Below are positions 58,169-64,000 of a stretch of DNA of 64,000 nt, piece after piece. The stretch lies in contig NZ_JAERQG010000002.1 in NCBI RefSeq assembly GCF_016734805.1, positions 682,001-746,000 of the forward strand. The letters run 5' to 3'. Source of the stretch: Marivirga atlantica (GTDB lineage Bacteria > Bacteroidota > Bacteroidia > Cytophagales > Cyclobacteriaceae). A program made the position numbers and the translations under genes. The notes beneath the pieces are model-generated. The model was not told where the DNA came from. It ran no database searches and worked only from the letters and a program-made list of their open reading frames with translations. The number at the start of each line of letters is the position of its first letter. Position 1 is the first letter of the stretch.

Positions 58169-58336
58169 TGTTTTTAAAATCATGAAATGCCCTTATCTTT
58201 GGTTTTAGTAAGCACTACACTCGCCTAACAAACTTTTTAGAGTGTATTCATCGTATTAAAAAATTGTTAGTATTAAGCTAATACTTATAAATTTTTTAAT
58301 AGATTTAAGTTGCTAAAAACCTTAACAAACCGAATA

Positions 58337-59137
58337 ATGGCGAAAAAGGACAAAAAAAAGGAAGACGAATACAAAGAAGAAAACCTGGAGAACTCCTCTG
58401 CTCAGGATGATGAGGATTTTGGACTTCCTGATTTAGATGAAGATTTTGATGCCGATGACGATAAAGATGAGATCGTTGTTGAAGAAACAGTGCAAGATGA
58501 ATTAGTAACCTTGGAGGATGAAGATGATTCAGCCGAGGAATCAACATTTGACACAGGTGAAACATCAGAGCCAGTAACTTTTGAATCTCATGAAGAGGAA
58601 GAAGTGATTGAAGAAGAATACGAAGATGATGATTATGAAACTGAAGATGAAGAAGCTCCTGTAGGTACATATGTGCCACCAAAGCAATCTTCAGCACCAA
58701 TAATTATTACTATTTCAATCATTATAATATTGGCTTGTGTTGCAGTATGGTTCTTTTTCATTAAAGATTCAAAGCCAGAGCCTGTTATAGAAAAACCAGT
58801 AAAGGATACTACCACTTATGTGGTTGAAAAGCCTGTGGAAGTTGAGGAGCCTGTAATTGAGGAACCTGTAAAAGAAGAAGCAACTATCAACACACTAAAC
58901 TCAAGAACGGGCCGTTCTTATGTTGTTGTTGGAAGCTTTTTTGATGACGACTTAGCTATGGATTATGCTAAAGAATTAAAGAAAGATGGTAATTCAGCTT
59001 ACATCATTCCTCCATTCGGTAAAAGTAAATTTACTCGAGTGGCTATAGCAGAAACTACTTCTTTTGCAGAAGCAAGCAGCAGGGCAACTGAGTTAGCAGG
59101 TCAATTTAAAGAGCAACCTTGGCCATTGAAATATTGA
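58337..59137 (+). CDS. SPOR-domain membrane protein
   Basis: I start at ATG 58337 (MAKKDKKKEDE); the frame extends to a TTG at 58310. The 266-residue product has a long acidic cytoplasmic region, one membrane helix (IIITISIIIILACVAVWFFF), a Pro/Glu/Val-rich periplasmic linker and a C-terminal SPOR domain (YVVVGSFFDDDLAMDYAKEL). SPOR domains bind denuded septal peptidoglycan, so a role in division or cell-wall work is likely. First gene of the ExbBD-TonB unit. Confidence 0.88.
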   Translation: MAKKDKKKEDEYKEENLENSSAQDDEDFGLPDLDEDFDADDDKDEIVVEETVQDELVTLEDEDDSAEESTFDTGETSEPVTFESHEEEEVIEEEYEDDDYETEDEEAPVGTYVPPKQSSAPIIITISIIIILACVAVWFFFIKDSKPEPVIEKPVKDTTTYVVEKPVEVEEPVIEEPVKEEATINTLNSRTGRSYVVVGSFFDDDLAMDYAKELKKDGNSAYIIPPFGKSKFTRVAIAETTSFAEASSRATELAGQFKEQPWPLKY

Positions 59138-59148
59138 TTTAATCATTT

Positions 59149-59829
59149 ATGATGTTATTGCAAATTAGTACCGTAGCGGATACAGCTGCGGTTAGCGCTG
59201 GCAAAAGCAGCGTGAATTTATTTGACCTATTATTAAAAGGGGGATATGTTATGATTCCCCTTTTGTTATTATCAATAGCAGCTATTGCTATTTTTGTGGA
59301 ACGCATGCTAACCATTAAGAAATCTGATAAGGCACCAAAAGGCCTGTTAAATCAGGTGAAGTCATTGGTGGCTGCGGGTAAAATTGATGAAGCAAAGGCT
59401 GTTTGTGCCCAGACTGACGCACCAATTGCACGCATGCTAGAAAAGGGAGTTTCCAGAATTGGTAGTCCATTAAAAAACATAGAGGTTTCTATTGAGAATG
59501 TCGGGAAAATTGAGATTTACCGTCTAGAGAAAAATCTATCAACTTTAGCTACTATTTCAGGTGCAGCACCTATGATTGGTTTCTTAGGTACAGTTACAGG
59601 TATGATTCAGGCTTTTATAGCTATCGCCCAAGAAGAAGGCTCTGTTAGTCCTAAACTACTTTCAGAGGGTATTTATGAAGCCATGGTTACTACAGCCGTA
59701 GGTTTGGCCGTTGGTATTATTGCCTATTTAGGTTACAATTACCTGGTAACACAGGTACAAAAAGTGATTCACAGAATGGAATATACTTCTGTAGAATTCA
59801 TTGATTTGCTACAGGAACCAAAAGGTTAA
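59149..59829 (+). CDS. exbB: ExbB/TolQ/MotA proton channel protein
   Basis: The 226-residue product has three membrane helices: one near the N-terminus (GGYVMIPLLLLSIAAIAIFV), and TM2/TM3 at ISGAAPMIGFLGTVTGMIQAF and TTAVGLAVGIIAYLGYNYL. These form the proton channel that powers TonB or TolA. Two ATGs (59149, 59152) are adjacent and cannot be told apart. exbD follows after 3 bases. Confidence 0.94.
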   Translation: MMLLQISTVADTAAVSAGKSSVNLFDLLLKGGYVMIPLLLLSIAAIAIFVERMLTIKKSDKAPKGLLNQVKSLVAAGKIDEAKAVCAQTDAPIARMLEKGVSRIGSPLKNIEVSIENVGKIEIYRLEKNLSTLATISGAAPMIGFLGTVTGMIQAFIAIAQEEGSVSPKLLSEGIYEAMVTTAVGLAVGIIAYLGYNYLVTQVQKVIHRMEYTSVEFIDLLQEPKG

Positions 59830-59832
59830 TTT

Positions 59833-60228
59833 ATGTCATTAAAATCAAGACATAAGGTTGATCCTGCTTTTAGCATGTCATCAATGACGGATATCATATT
59901 TCTGTTATTGATATTTTTCATGCTTACTTCTTCCTTTATAACTCCTTCAGGTTTACCAATTAATTTACCTACAAGTAAAGCATCCAATATTGTAATTCAG
60001 AAGGTAAGTGTAACTATAAGTGAAGATTTAACCTATTTTGTGAATGCTAAAAGAACGGCTAAGCAGGATTTGGAGACAGCCATTCGCAGAGAGCTAAAAA
60101 ATGCGGATGAAGGCGTAGTTGTATTACATATCGACAAGAGTGTACCTACAGAGCACCTTGTAAACGTTGCGGGCATTGCTGCTTCATTGAAAGCAAAAGT
60201 ATCAATAGCGACTAAACCTAATGAATAG
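59833..60228 (+). CDS. exbD: ExbD/TolR transporter protein
   Basis: The 131-residue product has a single N-terminal helix with the essential Asp20 (SSMTDIIFLLLIFFML) and a periplasmic ExbD domain. It partners ExbB in the stator that converts proton flow into TonB work. Its end overlaps the tonB-like gene by 8 bases. Confidence 0.95.
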   Translation: MSLKSRHKVDPAFSMSSMTDIIFLLLIFFMLTSSFITPSGLPINLPTSKASNIVIQKVSVTISEDLTYFVNAKRTAKQDLETAIRRELKNADEGVVVLHIDKSVPTEHLVNVAGIAASLKAKVSIATKPNE

Positions 60229-61081
60229 CACAGACCAACTTGCTAAAAAGAATAATTATAAGGGTATCAGCATTTCGGTTGGTATCCACGTTATTATTTT
60301 GCTCTTATTTTTATGGGTTACAGTTTGGAAAGAACCATACCCTCCGCACCCTGAATATGGTATTGAATTAAATCTAGGAAATGTACAAACTGGTTCAGGA
60401 AATGAAGAAGCCGGAGCAGAGGTTGTTAACGAAGAAGCGGTGGAAGAAACTGAGGTGACTGAAGCTACAGAGGAGTCGCAAGAATCGGAAGCAGTAGAAG
60501 AAACCCAGGCAGAAAGTGAAGCGATAGAACCTGCTGAAGAGGCTATTACACAGGATGATGGTATAGTGGAGCAGGAAGATAAGCCGGCTGAAAAACAAAA
60601 TACCCAAGAGGAAGAGCAAAAAGAAACTTCAAAGGAAACCACAGAAACAAAGAAGGAGGAAGTAAAAGAGCCCCCAAAACCTAATCCTAATGCTCTATTC
60701 CCAGGTAAGAATAACAGCCAGGGAGAAACTAATACTGAGAAGGGTGATCAAGGTGTTAAAGATGGATCTGTTGATGCAGAAGCTATGATGGGGCCACAAG
60801 GTGGTGGCAATGGAAGTAAACTGGAAATGGCTGGCTGGGCATGGGACTCCCCACCACGACCAAAAGATACCTCAGACCAAAATGGTAAAATTGTATTTGA
60901 AATTAAAGTTGATAATAACGGAGAGGTAATTTCAGTTCGTGTAATCGAAAGAACGGTTTCATCTGATGTGGCACAGGTTTATCAGGATGAAGTATCTCGA
61001 TTAACTTTCTACAAAACCTCAGGAGGTACTACTTTGAGTTCTTATACTGGTAGAATCACATTTATTATCCGATCCAGATAA
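60221..61081 (+). CDS. TonB-like energy transducer
   Basis: The 286-residue product has one N-terminal helix (SVGIHVIILLLFLWVTVW), a Glu/Thr-rich spacer (about residues 60-160) instead of the usual Pro/Lys-rich one, a Lys/Pro segment (EVKEPPKPNPNALFPG), and a C-terminal TonB-like domain (GKIVFEIKVDNNGEVISVRV). It should pass ExbBD energy to outer-membrane receptors. It overlaps exbD by 8 bases and folC by one base. Confidence 0.88.
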   Translation: MNSTDQLAKKNNYKGISISVGIHVIILLLFLWVTVWKEPYPPHPEYGIELNLGNVQTGSGNEEAGAEVVNEEAVEETEVTEATEESQESEAVEETQAESEAIEPAEEAITQDDGIVEQEDKPAEKQNTQEEEQKETSKETTETKKEEVKEPPKPNPNALFPGKNNSQGETNTEKGDQGVKDGSVDAEAMMGPQGGGNGSKLEMAGWAWDSPPRPKDTSDQNGKIVFEIKVDNNGEVISVRVIERTVSSDVAQVYQDEVSRLTFYKTSGGTTLSSYTGRITFIIRSR

Positions 61082-62382
61082 TGCAAACCTATAAGGAAGC
61101 AGAACAATTCTTGTTCGAGCGCCTGCCTATGTTTCAGCGTGTAGGAGGAGCAGCTTATAAAAAGGATTTATCGAATACATTAAAATTATTAGATAGATTA
61201 GGGAACCCGCATCAAAGAGGAAAATATATTCATGTAGCAGGTACCAATGGTAAAGGGAGTACAGCTAGTATGCTGGCCTCTGTCATGATGGAATCCGGTT
61301 ATAAAGTAGGTTTATATACTTCTCCCCATCTAAAGCATTTTTCAGAGAGAATCAGGATAAACGGAGTGGCTATCTCAGAAGAAGTGATTTTGAAATATGT
61401 AAAATCATACCTTCCATTAATTGAAGAAGTTCAACCCTCATTTTTTGAGTTGACAACGGCTATGGCATTTGAGTATTTTGCTGACCAGCAAGTTGATGTT
61501 GCTGTTATGGAGGTAGGTTTGGGAGGTAGGTTAGATAGCACTAATGTAATTACTCCGGAGGTTGCCATCATTACCCAAATAGGATTAGACCATCAACAAT
61601 TTCTTGGAGATACAAAAGAAGAAATCACTAGAGAGAAAGCAGGTATTATTAAAAATGGAGTGCCTGTGGTTACTTCTGTAGAGGAGAATAACCTAAGGAA
61701 TATTATTCAAGAAATTGCCCAGTCAAAGAATGCTATTTATCATTATTCTGCTGATGAATTTGAGTTGACTCAAACAAATGCTGATAAGGATTTTATCTAT
61801 TATAAGGTAGCAACTGCTACCGGAAATGACTTTGAGCTAACATCAGATTTAAAAGGTTCTTACCAGAAACAGAACATCAACTCTGTGCTAAGTGCAGCTA
61901 AAATTCTAGAAGAAAAAGGATATGCTATTTCAGAGGCATCTTTGCAAGCCGGTTTAAAGAAGTCCAGAATTAATTCAGGTATGTTGGGCAGATGGCAGGA
62001 GATAGCCAATCCTAATAATGGAGCCAGAATTATCGCTGATGGAGGTCATAATAGTTCTGCTATTGCTCATATTGTTCAAATGTTAGAGAAGGAGACTTAT
62101 GATCGATTACATATCGTCATTGGTACTGTGAATGATAAATCCATTGATAGTATGCTTGAACAGCTTCCAAACACTGCTAAATATTATTTTACCCAAGCGC
62201 AAATTCCAAGAGCACTGGACTCAAATGAATTAAAACTTAAGGCTGCTAAATTTGAGCTCTATGGTGAATCATTTGAGACTGTTGATCAGGCATTTTCTTC
62301 GGCAATTATGCATAGTTCGGAAAATGACCTTATTTTTGTCGGAGGATCAATATTTGTAATTGCAGAAATTCCGAGTTTATAA
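61081..62382 (+). CDS. folC: Folylpolyglutamate/dihydrofolate synthase
   Basis: The 433-residue Mur-ligase-family product has the P-loop AGTNGKGSTASM, SPHLKHFSERIRING, EVGLGGRLDSTN, and TQIGLDHQQFLGDT. It adds glutamate to folates and may also make dihydrofolate from dihydropteroate. The start ATG overlaps the stop of the tonB-like gene (TAATG), showing translational coupling. Confidence 0.95.
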   Translation: MQTYKEAEQFLFERLPMFQRVGGAAYKKDLSNTLKLLDRLGNPHQRGKYIHVAGTNGKGSTASMLASVMMESGYKVGLYTSPHLKHFSERIRINGVAISEEVILKYVKSYLPLIEEVQPSFFELTTAMAFEYFADQQVDVAVMEVGLGGRLDSTNVITPEVAIITQIGLDHQQFLGDTKEEITREKAGIIKNGVPVVTSVEENNLRNIIQEIAQSKNAIYHYSADEFELTQTNADKDFIYYKVATATGNDFELTSDLKGSYQKQNINSVLSAAKILEEKGYAISEASLQAGLKKSRINSGMLGRWQEIANPNNGARIIADGGHNSSAIAHIVQMLEKETYDRLHIVIGTVNDKSIDSMLEQLPNTAKYYFTQAQIPRALDSNELKLKAAKFELYGESFETVDQAFSSAIMHSSENDLIFVGGSIFVIAEIPSL

Positions 62383-62385
62383 TTA

Positions 62386-63051
62386 ATGAGTCGACAGAAG
62401 AAAACACGCTTTAAAGAGATAGCAGATAGATATAATGTGATAGAGCGCCAAACAGAGCGTTTTGAAAAGCTTAGAGGTAATTGGAAAATTGATCATTTCA
62501 AGAATAACAATCCTATCAATTTAGAGCTTGCTTGTGGAAGAGGCGAATACACAGTTGGATTGGCCAAGCATTTCCCTGATGAAAACTTTATCGGAATAGA
62601 TATTAAAGGGGAGCGCTTATGGAAAGGTAGCACTGAATCGTTAAACCACAATTTAGAAAATACCGCATTCCTTCGAACCTTCGCTTTAGATTTAGAGCAG
62701 AGTTTTGAATCTAATGAAATAAAAGACATCTGGATTATCCATCCTGATCCACGCCCAAGAGACAGAGATGAAAAGCGAAGATTGACACATGATCGTTTCC
62801 TGGATATTTACAAAAAAATTCAAGAAAATGATGGGACTGTTTACTTCAAAACAGATAATACTGATTTGTTTCAATGGACGCTTGATGAGGTACTAAGTAA
62901 AAGAGACGATATTAAAAATTTAGTTTATACCTTCGATTTAAAGAATTCTGAATTATTGGAAGAGCATTACGGCATTACCACTAAATATGAAAAGAAATTT
63001 GAGGCTGAGGGAGAAAAGATTAAATACATGAAGTTTCAATGGAAAGTATAA
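62386..63051 (+). CDS. trmB: tRNA (guanosine(46)-N7)-methyltransferase
   Basis: The 221-residue product has the SAM-binding loop LELACGRGEYTVGLA, FIGIDIKGERLWKG, and the TrmB signature IHPDPRPRDRDEKRRLTHDRFL, with the catalytic-site Asp. It methylates G46 in tRNA variable loops. It starts 3 bases after folC and overlaps the PAP2 gene by 13 bases. Confidence 0.95.
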   Translation: MSRQKKTRFKEIADRYNVIERQTERFEKLRGNWKIDHFKNNNPINLELACGRGEYTVGLAKHFPDENFIGIDIKGERLWKGSTESLNHNLENTAFLRTFALDLEQSFESNEIKDIWIIHPDPRPRDRDEKRRLTHDRFLDIYKKIQENDGTVYFKTDNTDLFQWTLDEVLSKRDDIKNLVYTFDLKNSELLEEHYGITTKYEKKFEAEGEKIKYMKFQWKV

Positions 63052-63698
63052 AACATAAATTTCAAGGACCAGCATTTATCATGTTTGTCCTTTATATTTT
63101 AACAACACTTAGTATTTCTATATTTTGGGAAAAGGGTACCTTCTTACTTTGGCTAAATGATAGACATAATATTTATGGAGATGTGTTTTTTAAGTATGTT
63201 ACTTTCTTGGGTGATGGTTTAATGTACCTTATTGTAGCAATTATTTTTCTTTTCTATAGCTACTATAATATTATCATCTTAGCGATAATTGGCCTTTTTC
63301 AAACAATTTTAGTAACCATTGGTAAGCGATGGATTTTCAATTATCCGCGTCCAAAATCTTTCTTTGAAGATAGTGCTGAGGTATTCAACTTTGTTGATGG
63401 TGTAAAAGTATACGGAGCTCATAGCTTTCCAAGTGGACATACAGCATCGGCTTTTGCCATAGCGACCTTGCTCATTTGCTTAACAAAGAATAAACTGCTT
63501 CAAGTAATTTTTATGCTTGCTGCTATTTTAGTAGCTGTTTCAAGGGTGTATCTCTTACAACATTTCTTAATGGATACAGTAGCAGGAGCTCTAATAGGCA
63601 TGTTTTCAGCAGGGATTGTCTGGTGGTATTTTAGCGACAAAAGAACTTCATTACTCTATGATAAATCTAAATTACATAGAGGCTTATTGGTAAAATAA
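63039..63698 (+). CDS. PAP2-family membrane phosphatase
   Basis: The 219-residue product has about six membrane helices and all three PAP2 motifs: KRWIFNYPRP, SFPSGHTASAF, and SRVYLLQHFLMD. Such enzymes dephosphorylate lipids, for example undecaprenyl-PP or phosphatidate. The start overlaps the trmB stop by 13 bases. Confidence 0.94.
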   Translation: MESIKHKFQGPAFIMFVLYILTTLSISIFWEKGTFLLWLNDRHNIYGDVFFKYVTFLGDGLMYLIVAIIFLFYSYYNIIILAIIGLFQTILVTIGKRWIFNYPRPKSFFEDSAEVFNFVDGVKVYGAHSFPSGHTASAFAIATLLICLTKNKLLQVIFMLAAILVAVSRVYLLQHFLMDTVAGALIGMFSAGIVWWYFSDKRTSLLYDKSKLHRGLLVK

Positions 63699-63699
63699 T

Positions 63700-64000
63700 A
63701 TGGAAATAGCAGGTTATTATATAGCGCCAGGAACACAAAAGAAGGTAGATATTAACATCGCTAAATTACCTTCACGTTCTGATATAGATATTTCCATAAC
63801 CATTGCACGCTCTGAGCAGCCAGGGCCGGTTCTATTGCTTTCAGGAGGATTACACGGTGACGAAATCAATGGCTCAGAAATAGTTCGTAGATTAATAGAA
63901 TCGGATAAGCATATACCTTTAAAAGGTACCATTATTTGTATTCCAATTATCAACGTATACGGGTTTATTCATTTTTCAAGGTATGTGCCTGATGGTAAAG
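63700..64000 (+). CDS. Succinylglutamate desuccinylase/aspartoacylase family protein, 3' end outside window
   Basis: Starts at ATG 63700, one base after the PAP2 stop, and is still open at the window edge (100 codons seen). GGLHGDEING gives the zinc His and Glu of the M14-like aspartoacylase family, and IPIINVYGF fits the next strand. It hydrolyses N-acyl or amide bonds; substrate unknown. It is the last visible gene of the SPOR-exbBD operon. Confidence 0.88.
   Translation, partial: MEIAGYYIAPGTQKKVDINIAKLPSRSDIDISITIARSEQPGPVLLLSGGLHGDEINGSEIVRRLIESDKHIPLKGTIICIPIINVYGFIHFSRYVPDGK

Noticed and set aside
58305-58700. Minus-strand open frame opposite the SPOR gene
   Set aside because: His/Leu-rich composition is the mirror of the acidic Glu/Asp stretch on the plus strand.
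63717-63953. Minus-strand open frame of 78 codons at the window end
   Set aside because: It is the antisense shadow of the plus-strand aspartoacylase-family gene starting at 63700, which has clear motifs.

Overview
The window reads as a chromosomal segment of a low-GC member of the Bacteroidota, most likely of the order Cytophagales. Pointers are a type IX secretion type B C-terminal domain next to a PorP/SprF protein, a CarboxypepD_reg/TonB-dependent receptor, an ExbB-ExbD-TonB operon, a DUF983 protein, a DUF5117/5118-type metalloprotease, and many lipoproteins with Bacteroidota-style signal peptides. The genus cannot be fixed from sequence alone.

Layout. Bases 1-10.7 kb hold an accessory RHS polymorphic-toxin island. 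It has one long RHS gene (5' end outside the window) with its own C-terminal domain and a membrane-type candidate immunity gene. Two 5'-truncated orphan RHS cassettes follow: one carries an NlpC/P60-like domain plus a lipoprotein, the other an unassigned toxin-like domain plus a lipoprotein. Cassettes are separated by near-equivalent spacers with a transcription-terminator hairpin, and high-identity RHS blocks could let a silent cassette recombine into the expressed gene. Bases 10.7-12.5 kb hold small mobile-type debris: an inverted pair of REP-like palindromes, a leucine-rich-repeat lipoprotein, and a GIY-YIG nuclease gene bracketed by perfect 52-bp direct repeats of the tRNA-Asp 3' end and terminator. 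The intact tRNA-Asp and a degenerate tRNA-Asp copy with a palindrome in its anticodon arm follow.

From 12.5 to 38.5 kb the content is ordinary core and envelope genes: accA, an MBL-fold hydrolase, patatin, a fused M16 peptidase, a beta-barrel protein, a caspase-like protease, a metzincin lipoprotein, a YheT-type hydrolase, a shortened HrpB helicase, a TonB-dependent receptor, a MATE exporter, small membrane proteins, a fasciclin protein, a DUF983 protein, an IF2-N-like basic protein and isocitrate dehydrogenase. At 38.7-47.6 kb a giant repeat-rich type IX cargo protein is followed by its PorP/SprF partner. At 47.6-52.1 kb lie a PfpI protein, a Rho-N-like small protein, an MscS channel, L-2-hydroxyglutarate oxidase and tyrS on the minus strand. 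At 52.2-64 kb, on the plus strand, are holA, a TPR protein with a plug-less beta-barrel partner, and a tight operon SPOR-exbB-exbD-tonB-folC-trmB-PAP2-aspartoacylase that runs out of the window.

The most interesting material is the RHS toxin-immunity array and the tRNA-Asp/GIY-YIG duplication. All functional statements are read from the sequence by eye; no database search was possible.
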